From Leptolyngbya sp. NIES-3755 (GTDB taxonomy: Bacteria; Cyanobacteriota; Cyanobacteriia; Leptolyngbyales; Leptolyngbyaceae): DNA of 64,000 bases. The stretch is from NCBI GenBank assembly GCA_001548435.1, contig AP017308.1, forward strand, positions 2,179,030 to 2,243,029, written 5' to 3'. Below the pieces are notes generated by a model. That model saw only the letters and a program-made list of their open reading frames with translations, searched no databases and was not told where the DNA came from. This document shows, in pieces, positions 8,175-17,519 of the stretch; position 1 is the first letter of the stretch; each line of letters begins with the position of its first letter. Made by a program: the position numbers and the translations under genes.

Positions 8175-9296
8175 TTACTTTCCTAAAGTCAATTCGTCTT
8201 TGTTGCCTAAAATGCCTTGCGGTCTGAACAACATCAGCACCATCAAAATTAAACCAATCAGCATGATTCGCATTGCACCAATTTGGTCGGCTCCGAGTGG
8301 CAAAACTTTTTCCAAATCGCGAGTGAATGCGGTGTAAGCCCAGTAGATTCCTGCACCGAGTAGCGTTCCTGCGTTGTTGCCTGCGCCACCGAGAATCATG
8401 ATGATCCAAGCTTGGAAAGTCACGATCGGTTCAAAATTGGTTGGATATACAGTACTCAATTGCCATGCAAAGAACGCGCCTGCAATTCCCGCGATGAATC
8501 CTCCAAGCATTAAGGATTGCAATTTGTAGAGGAAGACGTTTTTACCGAGTGCTTTTGCAACCTGTTCATCTTCTCGAATTGCTTTGAGAACGCGACCCCA
8601 AGGAGAATGGACTAATCGTTCTAATGCCCAGTACACAATTGCAACCGTGATCAGCGATAAGAATAAGAGACCGTTTCGGGCTTGATTGCTGGCATAGTCG
8701 TAAAGCGCGATCGCAGTCACACTAAATAATCGCAATGTGAGAAAAATCAAGATTGCAGAAAAGATTCCGCCAACGGTCTGCCGCTTCTTGAATCGTTGGA
8801 TCATCTGCTGGGCGAGTTTCCAGATTACGAAGCCAAAAATTGGAGTGACGATCGCAATCATGCCAATTCTCGTTCCAACAGTCGGACGAAATTGCGATAG
8901 AGGAATCGGGAAATCTTGAATTCCGAATGCGCCTTTGGTGAGCCAGTCTTCATTCAGCGCAAACAGACGGACTAATTCGGAAACCCCGATCGTGACGATC
9001 GATAAATAGTCCTCGCGCAATCGCAATGTTGAAAACCCCATTAATAGCCCCAAGAATGCGGCTAGAAAGGCTCCAATCAGCACCGCAATCAGAATCGGAG
9101 TGCCTGAAAGGGTTAATAGCGAGGTCGTGTAAGCTCCGACCGTCATAAACGCCACGTGACCGAAATTGATTAATCCGGTATAGCCCCACTGTAAATTGAG
9201 ACCTAAGCTGAAAATGCCATAAACCGCGACAGACACAATCAAAAAGACGAGGTAGCCGATCAGTCCAGGGTCAAATGAAAAGAGGTAATCCAACAT
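8175..9296 (-). CDS. livM: Branched-chain/neutral amino-acid ABC permease, LivM type
   Basis: This membrane subunit (373 residues from MLDYLFSFDPG) forms half of the translocation pore of a HAAT-family amino-acid transporter, NatC-like in cyanobacteria. It has about ten hydrophobic segments and the family motifs GLNLQWGYTGLINFGHVAF near residue 31 and SPWGRVLKAIREDE on the cytoplasmic side, plus the ILGGAGNNAGTLLGA segment near the end. A start 20 codons upstream is possible but adds a histidine-rich, unconserved stretch. It is first in a livM-livG unit with 2-nt spacing. Confidence 0.92.
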   Translation of the reverse strand: MLDYLFSFDPGLIGYLVFLIVSVAVYGIFSLGLNLQWGYTGLINFGHVAFMTVGAYTTSLLTLSGTPILIAVLIGAFLAAFLGLLMGFSTLRLREDYLSIVTIGVSELVRLFALNEDWLTKGAFGIQDFPIPLSQFRPTVGTRIGMIAIVTPIFGFVIWKLAQQMIQRFKKRQTVGGIFSAILIFLTLRLFSVTAIALYDYASNQARNGLLFLSLITVAIVYWALERLVHSPWGRVLKAIREDEQVAKALGKNVFLYKLQSLMLGGFIAGIAGAFFAWQLSTVYPTNFEPIVTFQAWIIMILGGAGNNAGTLLGAGIYWAYTAFTRDLEKVLPLGADQIGAMRIMLIGLILMVLMLFRPQGILGNKDELTLGK

Positions 9297-9397
9297 AGGG
9301 ATGAAATGCGGGTGTGTATGAAATCGTATCGTATGCGGGGACGAATTCTGTGGCAATTCCTACCAGAAGCGTGGGCACTCTCTAAAGGACAAGATCG

Positions 9398-9628
9398 TTG
9401 CCTCCTGTTATGAATTTCTATCGTAGTCGTGCTCATCATTTGATCGATCGATTGTCTGATCCTGAACTCGAACGGTTTTGGACTGTGTTGGAAACGGCTT
9501 ATTGTGACTTTTATATGTTAAGAGCGATCGAGGATGCCCGTCGTTCTCATAAACCCGGTGACACGCTTACTCGTGAAGAAGCCATTCAACTTTTGCCCCT
9601 TTTGCAACCCGCGCCGCGCAGCTTATGA
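9398..9628 (+). CDS. Small antitoxin-like hypothetical protein
   Basis: A 72-76 residue acidic protein of unknown family. A TTG start at 9398 has AAGGA 8 nt upstream; an ATG at 9410 (MNFYRSRAHH) is the alternative. It ends in a 4-bp ATGA overlap with the next gene, so the two are translationally coupled. The arrangement of a small acidic protein followed by a RelE-sized basic-core protein suggests an antitoxin-toxin pair. The protein does not show a recognisable DNA-binding domain, so this is inference from layout. Confidence 0.6.
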   Translation: MPPVMNFYRSRAHHLIDRLSDPELERFWTVLETAYCDFYMLRAIEDARRSHKPGDTLTREEAIQLLPLLQPAPRSL

Positions 9629-9927
9629 GAACGAATAAAACCCTATCTGTAGGCGGAATGATCCTTCCAGCGCGTTTGGAAGTTCGATACGATCGCGCTT
9701 TTCTAATTGATCTCAAAAGTTTAGAAACGGCTGCCTTGCAAAAGATGCACCAATTTGTTTTTGAGGACTTTTTTAGAACGAATCAGCTTCAAGATTTACC
9801 GGAGTTTCAGCCGTTGGAGAATAGTGAGATTTTGTATCGCTTTACGATCGAGCAGTACATTATTGCGATCGAAGTGACAGGGCAAATTATTAAGTTTCTG
9901 CGGATTTTGCCGGAGCCAACGATTTAG
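9625..9927 (+). CDS. RelE/ParE-sized toxin-like protein
   Basis: This 100-residue protein has a pattern reminiscent of RelE/ParE folds: an N-terminal strand (ARLEVRYDRAFLIDL), two helices, then strands ILYRFTIEQYIIAIEVT and IIKFLRILPEP. Conserved RelE catalytic residues are not evident, so it could be a diverged cyanobacterial branch or something unrelated. Its ATG overlaps the stop of the upstream small gene by 4 bp. If it is a toxin it would act on ribosome-bound mRNA or gyrase, but neither can be claimed here. Confidence 0.55.
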   Translation: MRTNKTLSVGGMILPARLEVRYDRAFLIDLKSLETAALQKMHQFVFEDFFRTNQLQDLPEFQPLENSEILYRFTIEQYIIAIEVTGQIIKFLRILPEPTI

Positions 9928-10030
9928 TTTTATTTACAAATATTACTTCTCTCAAAGTTGCTTTATATCAGTTCGATGGCTTCGATTAAATGAACTCATT
10001 GCCATCTGATTTAGACCGATCAATTTTAAG

Positions 10031-11605
10031 ATGAAACGATTTAAGACTTGGTTGGGTGCGGCGTTGATTGCGATCGCATTTTCAGCCTGTGGCGGCTCTG
10101 AACAGTCTGCCTCTAATAATCCTGGAACGCTCGTCTGGGCAAGATATGGGGATGCCGATTCGCTTGATCCCCATCGCACAACTACGACACTTTCTTGGCA
10201 GATTTTTGACCAGCTATACGATACATTGCTGGCATTTAATGACAAAGGTGAAGTGGTTCCGAACTTGGCAAAATCCTGGAATGTCAGCAAGGACGGAAGA
10301 GAGATTACGTTTGCGCTGAATTCGGGAGTGAGTTGTCACGATGGAACGCCGTTCGATGCGAATGATGTGAAATACACCGCAGATCGAGCGATCGACACTA
10401 AAAATCCCAGTGTGACCAAAGGCGCTTGGGGGAATATTGAATCGGTTCAAGTCGTGAATCCGCAAACGGTGAGATTCAGATTCAAACAGCCATTCGGAGC
10501 ATTTGTCTCATTCATGGCTGATCCGTTTGCCAGTATGTTGTGTGATAGCAACAAGGATTTGGGAACAGAATTTGGGGTGACAAAAGCGATCGGAACAGGT
10601 CCTTGGAAGTTAGTAAGCTGGACAAAAGGCAGCGAGATTGTTTTAGAGAAGAATCCGAATTACAAAAAGTTTGGGAGACCTGTTGAAAATCCAGGAGCGC
10701 CGTATGTCGATCGCTTAGTGGTTCGTCAAATTCCCGAAGCTCAAGCGCGTTTGGCTGGGTTGCAAACTGGAGAGGTTCAACTGATTGTGAATCCGCCGTT
10801 AGATGATTTAGATGCGGTTCGCAATGACTCGAATTTGAAGTTGCACGTAGCAGAGAATACGGGGCAGAATTTCTTCTTTGAATTCACCACATCGCGACCC
10901 CCGTTTAATGACATTCGAGCACGTCAAGCGATCGCTTATGCAGTCGATGTCGATCGAGCCATTCAAACCGCGTTCGGAGCGAATTTAGTGCAGCGCGAGA
11001 AATGTCCGATTAGTCGAGGAGTCGCGGGAAACGACCAGGCATTCTGCGATCGTTTCACTTACAAACCTGATCCCAATAAAGCGAAACAGTTACTTGCTCA
11101 AATGGGATATGGCGCAAACAAACCGATGGAAGTGATTCTAATGACTTCGACCGGGGACAATCGGGAAAAAATGGTGCAGGTTTTCCAAAGTCAACTCGCG
11201 CAAGTCGGTATCAACGCCAAGATTGAAACGATGGACATTGGAACGCTCAATGCCAGAGTGAAACAGGAAAACGAGAAAAAATCAGGCGTTGGCACGTTCG
11301 ATATGATGGATTGGGCTTGGTTTGATCCGGATATTTTGCATCAGTTGTGGCATTCTCCTGGAGCTTACAGCGGGTATCAAACTCCGGAACTGGATGCGCT
11401 GCTGGCAAAAACACGAACCACGATCGATCCTGCTCAACGCAAACAAGCTGTAAATCAAGTCATGGAATATCTGCTGAAAAATGCAGTTCATATTCCGCTT
11501 TATACTCCCGGATCGCTTTGGGTTTATGCCACTCGCAATTCTGTACAGGGCTTCAAGATTGGAACGTTTAATCGTCCGGTGTTCAATGATGTGAAATTGC
11601 AATGA
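10031..11605 (+). CDS. Peptide ABC transporter substrate-binding lipoprotein (family 5)
   Basis: This 524-residue lipoprotein captures peptides or similar ligands outside the inner membrane for the permeases encoded next. The signal peptide ends in a lipobox FSAC with Cys20. Family 5 (DppA/OppA) signatures include TLVWARYGDADSLDPHRTTT at the mature start, YDTLLAFNDKGEVVPNLAKSW and FDANDVKYTADRAID. It overlaps the DppB-like gene by 4 bp, so the three genes at 10031-13363 are one operon. The ligand (peptide, glutathione, nickel complex) cannot be read from sequence. Confidence 0.93.
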   Translation: MKRFKTWLGAALIAIAFSACGGSEQSASNNPGTLVWARYGDADSLDPHRTTTTLSWQIFDQLYDTLLAFNDKGEVVPNLAKSWNVSKDGREITFALNSGVSCHDGTPFDANDVKYTADRAIDTKNPSVTKGAWGNIESVQVVNPQTVRFRFKQPFGAFVSFMADPFASMLCDSNKDLGTEFGVTKAIGTGPWKLVSWTKGSEIVLEKNPNYKKFGRPVENPGAPYVDRLVVRQIPEAQARLAGLQTGEVQLIVNPPLDDLDAVRNDSNLKLHVAENTGQNFFFEFTTSRPPFNDIRARQAIAYAVDVDRAIQTAFGANLVQREKCPISRGVAGNDQAFCDRFTYKPDPNKAKQLLAQMGYGANKPMEVILMTSTGDNREKMVQVFQSQLAQVGINAKIETMDIGTLNARVKQENEKKSGVGTFDMMDWAWFDPDILHQLWHSPGAYSGYQTPELDALLAKTRTTIDPAQRKQAVNQVMEYLLKNAVHIPLYTPGSLWVYATRNSVQGFKIGTFNRPVFNDVKLQ

Positions 11606-12528
11606 CCAGTTATCTGATTAAACGAGTGTTAAGCGGACTGTTTACGATCTGGTTAACGACGATCGCAGTTACACTCTTAATTCACTTGGTTCCGGGCGAT
11701 CCAGTACAAATCATGTACGCGCAATCGCAATCTACAACTCCTGAACAGTTAGAGCAAGTTCGGCATAATTTGGGACTCGATCGACCAATCTACGAACAGT
11801 ATTTCATCTACATGAGTCGCGTTCTCAGAGGCGATTTTGGTACAACAATTCGCGGAAATCAGCCAATTCTTCCACTGTTATTAGTTCGATTACCGAATAC
11901 GTTATTACTTGCAATCAGCAGCTTATTGATCACAATGTTAGTCGGTGTCACTGCTGGATTCGTTGCAGCGTATAAACGGGGAACTTGGCTCGATACTGGA
12001 TTGATGACGAGCGCGATCGTCGGGATCTCTATCCCTAGTTTCTGGCTTGGACTCGTTCTGATTTACGTTTTCTCAGTTCAACTCGGTTGGTTTCCTGTAT
12101 CAGGCACAAATTTGAGGAATCTATTTCTTCCCGCATTGACACTTGGATTGGCGAATGCAGCATCGGTATCGAGATTAACGCGATCGTCGATGATTGATGT
12201 TTTATCTCAAGACTACATCCGAACCGCACGAGCCAAAGGAGTGACAGAAAAATTTGTTCTGATGCGTCATGCGTTGCGAAATAGTTTGATCAATGTGGTG
12301 AATATGTTGGGATTGCAGTTCACATACATGATGGGCGGCGCGATCGTTGTTGAAAATGTGTTCGCTTGGAATGGAGTCGGACGATTTGCGATTCAATCGA
12401 TTTTGCAGCGGGACTATCCGACGATTCAGGGATTTATTTTGATTTTCGCGATCGTCGTTGTTTTTGTGTCGATCGCGCTTGATGTTCTTTACGCTTGGAT
12501 CGATCCTCGAATTAATTATGATTCTTGA
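11602..12528 (+). CDS. Peptide ABC transporter permease, DppB/OppB type
   Basis: The 308-residue inner-membrane protein has six predicted hydrophobic segments and the DppB family start, YLIKRVLSGLFTIWLTTIAV. It carries LIHLVPGDPVQIMY, and the ATPase-contacting EAA loop appears as DYIRTARAKGVTEKFVLMRH. Its ATG overlaps the stop of the binding-protein gene (ATGA), and its end overlaps the next permease gene by 11 nt. Tight overlaps imply equal expression of the two pore subunits. No ATPase gene follows, so the transporter must borrow ATPases from elsewhere. Confidence 0.93.
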   Translation: MTSYLIKRVLSGLFTIWLTTIAVTLLIHLVPGDPVQIMYAQSQSTTPEQLEQVRHNLGLDRPIYEQYFIYMSRVLRGDFGTTIRGNQPILPLLLVRLPNTLLLAISSLLITMLVGVTAGFVAAYKRGTWLDTGLMTSAIVGISIPSFWLGLVLIYVFSVQLGWFPVSGTNLRNLFLPALTLGLANAASVSRLTRSSMIDVLSQDYIRTARAKGVTEKFVLMRHALRNSLINVVNMLGLQFTYMMGGAIVVENVFAWNGVGRFAIQSILQRDYPTIQGFILIFAIVVVFVSIALDVLYAWIDPRINYDS

Positions 12529-13363
12529 TTCAGTAAAGCCTGCAATTCAGCGATCGATTCTGCGAAATCCGAGTTTTACGATCGGCTTGATCATTCTCGC
12601 AATTCTGCTATTTGTGTCGATTTTTGCTCCGATCGTGGCTCCCTTTGATCCGCTGCAAATGAATGTGGGTGAACCGCTCCAGCCTCCGAATTCGCGCTTT
12701 TGGTTTGGGACGGATGACTTTGGGCGAGACTTATTTAGCCGAATCGTTCATGGCAGTCGATTAACGCTGATGATCGGACTGGTTGCAGTTGGAATCTCAA
12801 TGATTTCGGGAGTTTTGATCGGATTAACAGCGGGATATGTAGGCGGTTGGATTGAAACGATTTTAATGCGATCGATGGATGTCCTCTTCTCATTCACCGA
12901 AACCCTGATCGCACTGGCAGCAGTCGCCGTTCTCGGTGCAAGTTTGACTAATGCCATTATCGCAGTCGGATTAAGCTCGATTCCGTTCTATGCCCGAATC
13001 ACTTATGGTGCAGTCTTGGTTGAGAAGAACAAAGAATATTTCAAAGCAGCACAGGCACTCGGAGCACGATCGCCACGATTAGTTTTTCGGCATTTGCTTC
13101 CAAACATTTTGTCCCCGATTATCGTGGTTGCGACAGTTGGAGTGTCGATCGCGATTCTTTCGGCATCTGCACTTTCGTTTCTTGGATTGGGCGCACAACC
13201 GCCTTCACCAGAATGGGGCGCGATTCTATCCGCAGGACGGGATTATTTTAAGCGAGCACCTTGGGTCACGACCTTTCCAGGAATTGCGATCGCGCTCACG
13301 GTTCTCGGCTTCAATTTAGTCGGTGACGGGCTTCGAGAGATTCTTGATCCGAAACAGCGTTGA
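12518..13363 (+). CDS. Peptide ABC transporter permease, DppC/OppC type
   Basis: The second pore subunit, 281 residues from MILDSVKPAIQRS, has the OppC N-terminal domain and the motif GTDDFGRDLFSRIVHGSRL, followed by the EAA loop YFKAAQALGARSPRLVFRHL. Near the end comes ALSFLGLGAQPPSPEWGAIL, characteristic of this family. A start 20 codons upstream is in frame but would extend deep into the dppB-like gene, and the extra residues are not family-like. The chosen ATG gives an 11-nt overlap with the preceding gene. It is the last gene of the operon. Confidence 0.92.
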   Translation: MILDSVKPAIQRSILRNPSFTIGLIILAILLFVSIFAPIVAPFDPLQMNVGEPLQPPNSRFWFGTDDFGRDLFSRIVHGSRLTLMIGLVAVGISMISGVLIGLTAGYVGGWIETILMRSMDVLFSFTETLIALAAVAVLGASLTNAIIAVGLSSIPFYARITYGAVLVEKNKEYFKAAQALGARSPRLVFRHLLPNILSPIIVVATVGVSIAILSASALSFLGLGAQPPSPEWGAILSAGRDYFKRAPWVTTFPGIAIALTVLGFNLVGDGLREILDPKQR

Positions 13364-13461
13364 TTTTTCTAGGTTCAATTTCTTAAATCTTCCCATCTCT
13401 CTATTCTCGACTCCCCAACGGCTTATAAACTAGCAACAGAGCTACAAGAGGGACGACGGTT

Positions 13462-15045
13462 ATGACTGCTTCAGCACTTTGGCAACGGTATCAAGACTGG
13501 CTGTACTATCACGACGGCTTATCGCTGTATCTGGATGTCAGTCGAATGCGATTTGACGATCGCTTTGTCGAATCGATGTTGCCCAAATTCGAGCAAGCCT
13601 TTGTCCAGATGAAAGACCTCGAAGCAGGCGCGATCGCGAATCCTGACGAAAATCGGATGGTCGGTCATTATTGGCTGAGAGATCCTGACCTTGCACCAAG
13701 CGAAGATTTGAAAAAAGATATTATTGATACGATCACGGCGATTGAATCGTTTGCGGGTGATGTGCATTCGGGTGCAATCCATCCGTCGAATGCTGAAAAA
13801 TTTACAGATATTTTGTCGATCGGCATTGGTGGATCAGCGTTGGGTCCTCAATTTGTCGCGGAGGCATTAGGCGGAGGATCACCGCTGGCAATTCATTTTA
13901 TCGACAATACTGATCCGGCAGGAATGGATCGAACCTTGACGAAATTGGGCGATCGGTTAAGCACAACGCTGGTGATTGTGATTTCCAAGTCGGGCAGCAC
14001 TCCAGAGCCGAGAAATGGAATGCTCGAAGTTCAGAATGCGTTTAAGCAGAAGGGATTAGATTTTAGTCAACATGCGATCGCGATTACAGGTCGGGGAAGT
14101 CAACTCGATCAATTAGCGGAATCTGAAGGTTGGTTAGCTCGATTCCCGATGCACGATTGGGTTGGGGGTCGAACTTCGGAACTGTCAGCCGTTGGACTCG
14201 TTCCCGCAGCACTTCAAGGAATCCACATTCAAGAAATGCTCGAAGGTGCGCGAGAAATGGATATCGCAACTCGCGTTCCAAACTTAAAATTGAATCCAGC
14301 AGCATTATTGGCTCTGTCTTGGTACTTCTCTGGAGACGGCAAGGGCAAGAAAGATATGGTGGTTCTGCCGTACAAAGATAGCTTGCTGTTGTTTAGTCGC
14401 TATCTCCAACAGTTGGTGATGGAATCGTTAGGGAAAGAGAAAGATCTTGATGGCAACATTGTGCATCAGGGAATTGCAGTTTATGGGAATAAAGGGAGTA
14501 CTGATCAACACGCTTATGTACAACAGTTGCGTGAAGGTGTGCCGAATTTCTTTATGACGTTTATCGAAGTGTTGAAAGATCGCGATCGCGCCTCGATCGA
14601 GGTTGAATCGGGTGTCACTTCTGGCGATTATCTTTCTGGTTTGCTTCAAGGAACGCGCAAAGCACTGTATGAGAACGATCGAGATTCCATCACCGTAACG
14701 ATTCCCGAAGTTACGCCGCGTCATGTGGGTGCTTTGATTGCGTTATACGATCGAGCCGTTGGTTTCTACGGTTTCCTAGTTAATATCAATGCCTATCATC
14801 AACCCGGTGTCGAAGCAGGGAAAAAAGCGGCTGCGGTAGTTCTCGACATTCAGCGCAAAGTGATGGAAGTGTTGCAGGAAGAGAAAACACCAATTCCATT
14901 ACAAACACTCGCGATCAAGGCTAATAAACCGGATGAAGTGGAATCGATCTACAAGATTGTACGGCATCTCGCAGCCAACGATCGAGGGGTGAAACTTCAC
15001 GGTGATTTATCGAAACCCGGAAGCTTAACCGTGAGTGCTTTCTAG
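13462..15045 (+). CDS. pgi: Glucose-6-phosphate isomerase
   Basis: This 527-residue cytoplasmic enzyme interconverts glucose-6-phosphate and fructose-6-phosphate, linking glycogen, the pentose pathway and glycolysis. Family motifs are [18 protein letters not shown], the phosphate-binding [40 protein letters not shown] with the catalytic Glu/His region, and the [14 protein letters not shown] segment. Its 3' end overlaps the convergent csaB gene by 21 nt, an unusual tail-to-tail overlap. GAGGGACGA upstream of the ATG acts as ribosome site. Confidence 0.96.
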   Translation: MTASALWQRYQDWLYYHDGLSLYLDVSRMRFDDRFVESMLPKFEQAFVQMKDLEAGAIANPDENRMVGHYWLRDPDLAPSEDLKKDIIDTITAIESFAGDVHSGAIHPSNAEKFTDILSIGIGGSALGPQFVAEALGGGSPLAIHFIDNTDPAGMDRTLTKLGDRLSTTLVIVISKSGSTPEPRNGMLEVQNAFKQKGLDFSQHAIAITGRGSQLDQLAESEGWLARFPMHDWVGGRTSELSAVGLVPAALQGIHIQEMLEGAREMDIATRVPNLKLNPAALLALSWYFSGDGKGKKDMVVLPYKDSLLLFSRYLQQLVMESLGKEKDLDGNIVHQGIAVYGNKGSTDQHAYVQQLREGVPNFFMTFIEVLKDRDRASIEVESGVTSGDYLSGLLQGTRKALYENDRDSITVTIPEVTPRHVGALIALYDRAVGFYGFLVNINAYHQPGVEAGKKAAAVVLDIQRKVMEVLQEEKTPIPLQTLAIKANKPDEVESIYKIVRHLAANDRGVKLHGDLSKPGSLTVSAF

Positions 15046-16074
15046 GGCTTGTTCTAGCACTGCTTGATGGAACAATGCACGATCGATTAATGAATGAATT
15101 TGGTCATCAGAAAGGGCATCACCATTCGCATACAGATCGATCCACATTCGACTCAACTCATTTGCATCCGTGGGCAAATCTGCGATCGCACCTCCCGCCA
15201 TGTCTAGATCGCTCATGAGTTGAGTCACTTTCGGGTCATAGCTCAATCCAAAACAGCGACATCCTTCTGCGGCTGCCATGATCAATCCGTGAAGTCTCAT
15301 GGCGATCGTCATTTCCACACCGCGAAACACGCCTTTTAATTCTTGCGGTTGTTTGATTTGCAGAATGTGACTCGCTTCGGGTAATTGTTCGTGAAGTGAC
15401 TGAGCGATCGCAAAATCCTGACTTGCTTGAAATGGCAGCAATAAGATGCACGTCTGAGTTGCTTTTTGAAAATTGACTAACGCACGAGTAAAAACTTCTA
15501 AACGTTCTGGAGTTAAGTGACGATGCGATCGTAAATTGACAGCCACTCTCGGAGCGGGTAAATTCCAGAGTCCAGTCACGGGCGTAGATTCCATTGCCCA
15601 AACGGGATCAGGTGCGAGTGTGAACGGAATTTGCCAATCGTGGAGCAATGCAGCCGAAGCACGATCGCGAACACTCACTTGAGTACAGTGCTTAAAGGTC
15701 GATTTTGTAAAAGATTTCACCCACGATCGCTTAAGCGGTCCAATTCCTTGCGCCCAAGCGATCGTGTTCAGTCCCATCATCTGAGCCAATCGCATCAAAC
15801 CGCCGTAGTAGATTGGATTCATGGCGCTAGTCGAATCTTGCATCAAGCTACCACCGCCCCAGATAAACGCATCGGAAGTTCGGAGTGCCTTGAGAACGGC
15901 AGACAGAGACTTACGATCGCACACCTCGACTTTGTAGCGATCGCGAGTTTGAACGGGATCGCCCGATAATACGATCGGCTCAACGTGATCCGGTAACATT
16001 TGCAGTAATGAAGCCAATAACGCTTCATCGCCGCCATTTCCCATGCCATAGTAGCCACACAGAACTGCACGCAT
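15025..16074 (-). CDS. csaB: Polysaccharide pyruvyl transferase CsaB
   Basis: CsaB-type enzymes transfer a pyruvyl group from phosphoenolpyruvate to a cell-wall polysaccharide; in several bacteria the ketal anchors SLH-domain proteins. The 349-residue protein from [20 protein letters not shown] shows [22 protein letters not shown] and [15 protein letters not shown], all typical. Eleven extra upstream codons are possible but unconserved. SLH-domain genes occur in this same window (29255 and 35386), which fits that role. It overlaps pgi by 21 nt at the 3' end. Its promoter region contains the left copy of the 58-bp direct repeat. Confidence 0.92.
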   Translation of the reverse strand: MRAVLCGYYGMGNGGDEALLASLLQMLPDHVEPIVLSGDPVQTRDRYKVEVCDRKSLSAVLKALRTSDAFIWGGGSLMQDSTSAMNPIYYGGLMRLAQMMGLNTIAWAQGIGPLKRSWVKSFTKSTFKHCTQVSVRDRASAALLHDWQIPFTLAPDPVWAMESTPVTGLWNLPAPRVAVNLRSHRHLTPERLEVFTRALVNFQKATQTCILLLPFQASQDFAIAQSLHEQLPEASHILQIKQPQELKGVFRGVEMTIAMRLHGLIMAAAEGCRCFGLSYDPKVTQLMSDLDMAGGAIADLPTDANELSRMWIDLYANGDALSDDQIHSLIDRALFHQAVLEQALESTHG

Positions 16075-16102
16075 AAGCGATATCGGAGAATTGAACGTGA
16101 CA

Positions 16103-16160
16103 TTCACTCTACTATGACGGCTCTCTCAATTCCCACTTGGATGATTCATATTTCCAAAGT
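16103..16160 (+). repeat. Left copy of 58-bp direct repeat (start of a DUF2499 gene)
   Basis: This segment matches 17462-17519 with only four mismatches, all in the last 20 bases; the first 39 bases are identical. The copies are 1359 bp apart and face the same way. The right copy is the beginning of an intact DUF2499 gene, so the left copy is a duplicated gene start. The DNA between them holds three short accessory sequences. Confidence 0.9.
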
Positions 16161-16203
16161 TTGCTTAGCCGTCTTCCTGCATTGCGTTCTCTTGTTCTTG
16201 TAA
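16114..16203 (+). pseudogene. Truncated DUF2499 gene start
   Basis: Translation from the ATG at 16114 gives MTALSIPTWMIHIS, then diverges and stops at 16201-16203 after 29 residues. The intact gene at 17473 begins MTALSIPTWIIHIS. This is therefore a broken copy of its 5' end, left by insertion or duplication. Confidence 0.8.
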
Positions 16204-16506
16204 AGCGATCGAGATTTCTTCAGGGTGAGCATCTGCATAAGCCCAGACATTAACCAGATCAGCAGCCGTCAGATGAGGGTAGGCTTTTAGTAGGTCTGCA
16301 TCGGTCGCGCCTTGAGTTCGTAAACTGACAAAGAGCCAGACCGGAAGGCGTGTATTCGCAATGCAAGCATCCCCGCCGATGACATCTGACCGTTTAACAA
16401 TGCCTTGAGAGTGATTACTCAACGCCTGGGTCAAGATTTGAAGCGCGTTGGCTCTTTCGATCGGGGTTAACGCCTTAAGCTCAGTTTGTAGCTCTTGCAG
16501 AGTCAT
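16165..16506 (-). CDS. DUF433 domain protein (antitoxin-like)
   Basis: The 113-residue protein has the usual N-terminal helix MTLQELQTELKALTPIERANA followed by a DUF433 domain: IVKRSDVIGGDACIANTRLP, VWLFVSLRTQGATDADLL, AYPHLTAADLVNVWAYADAH. DUF433 proteins are usually antitoxins for DUF5615 PIN-like toxins encoded immediately downstream. Here the expected downstream toxin is missing: the gene ends within the boundary of the direct repeat, so the pair has probably been cut. It reads away from the cassette centre. Confidence 0.85.
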   Translation of the reverse strand: MTLQELQTELKALTPIERANALQILTQALSNHSQGIVKRSDVIGGDACIANTRLPVWLFVSLRTQGATDADLLKAYPHLTAADLVNVWAYADAHPEEISIALQEQENAMQEDG

Positions 16507-16517
16507 TGAAATTTTGA

Positions 16518-16802
16518 AACAAGCGGTTCTACGATCCTACCAAAGTAACCCATAAACCAACAGAACAGCGAATTTATATTACCCGCGATCGCTATTTTGA
16601 AGGCATTCCTCCTGAAGTTTGGGAGTTCAAGATCGGCGGCTATCAAGTGTTAGATAAATGGCTCAAAGACCGCAAAAAAGCGAAACGAACCTTATCCTTT
16701 GATGATCTCCTGCACTATCAAAAAATCGTCGTTGCGCTCAAAGAGACCATGCAGCAAATGGAAGAGATCGATCAACTCATTCCTCAGTTTCCGATCGAGT
16801 AA
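16518..16802 (+). pseudogene. C-terminal fragment of a type ISP-like restriction-modification protein
   Basis: An open frame without a start follows an in-frame TGA at 16515-16517 and ends at TAA 16800-16802. The translation includes VWEFKIGGYQVLDKWLKDRK and DDLLHYQKIVVALKETMQQM, which I recognise as the conserved C-terminal end of large type ISP or helicase-type DNA methyltransferase/restriction proteins. The rest of that roughly 1000-residue protein is absent. It is a remnant inside the repeat-bounded cassette. Confidence 0.7.
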
Positions 16803-16847
16803 TCGCTATGATAGTGGCAATGTTCCAAATCAGTTGAGAATTTGACG

Positions 16848-17420
16848 ATGGTGCAGAGTTCTGAAAAAACACTAACGATCGCAGAGTTTTTGCAACTTCC
16901 AGAAACCAAGCCTGCAACTGAATATATCGAAGGTCAATTGGTACAAAAGCCCATGCCACAGGGAAAGCACAGCAAGCTACAGGGAAAACTCGTCACCGAG
17001 ATCAATCGCGTTGCTGAATCAGAACAGATTGCGTTAGCCCTTCCAGAATTGCGCTGCACCTTTGGCAACCGATCGATTGTTCCTGATATTGCAGTCTTTA
17101 CCTGGAGCCGAATTCCCTTAGATGAAGAGGGAGATATCGCAAATGCTTTCAATGCTGCTCCTGATTGGACAATTGAAATTCTTTCTCCAGATCAGAATCA
17201 GTCAAAAGTGACCGCAAACATTTTGCATTGTCTCAAGTTTAGCTCTCAAATGGGATGGCTGATTGACCCGAAGATGAAATCAATTTTTGTTTATCCATCG
17301 GGTCAACAACCAGAGTTCCTTCAGGAGCCAGAACAGTTACTTCCGGTTCCTGCTTTTATGTCAACCTTGCAAATAACAGTAGGCGATCTATTTAGCTGGC
17401 TGAAACTTGGAAATTCTTAA
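16848..17420 (+). CDS. Uma2 family (DUF820) putative nuclease
   Basis: This 190-residue protein belongs to the Uma2/DUF820 family, which has a PD-(D/E)XK nuclease-like fold and is greatly expanded in cyanobacteria. Typical segments are LTIAEFLQLPETKPATEYIE, PMPQGKHSKLQGKL, the catalytic-looking RSIVPDIAVF and PDWTIEILSPDQ, and GWLIDPKMKSIFVY. A TTG two codons upstream could also start it. It is the last gene of the repeat-bounded cassette; actual activity of the family is unproven. Confidence 0.88.
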   Translation: MVQSSEKTLTIAEFLQLPETKPATEYIEGQLVQKPMPQGKHSKLQGKLVTEINRVAESEQIALALPELRCTFGNRSIVPDIAVFTWSRIPLDEEGDIANAFNAAPDWTIEILSPDQNQSKVTANILHCLKFSSQMGWLIDPKMKSIFVYPSGQQPEFLQEPEQLLPVPAFMSTLQITVGDLFSWLKLGNS

Positions 17421-17461
17421 GTGAGCGATCGCGCAGACCTTCTAGAATTGAACGAGTGTCT

Positions 17462-17519
17462 TTCACTCTACTATGACGGCTCTCTCAATTCCCACTTGGA
17501 TTATCCATATTTCCAGCGT
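17462..17519 (+). repeat. Right copy of 58-bp direct repeat
   Basis: This copy covers the start of the intact DUF2499 gene and is the partner of 16103-16160. The similarity may extend slightly upstream through a shared TTGAACG element, with small gaps. Confidence 0.9.

Noticed and set aside
8173-8409. 79-codon N-terminal extension of LivG
   Set aside because: It overlaps livM in another frame and is rich in Arg/His with no family match; the ATG at 8172 fits other LivG proteins.
12458-12517. 20-codon extension of the DppC-like permease
   Set aside because: It lies inside the DppB-like gene and adds unconserved residues; the 11-nt overlap start is better.
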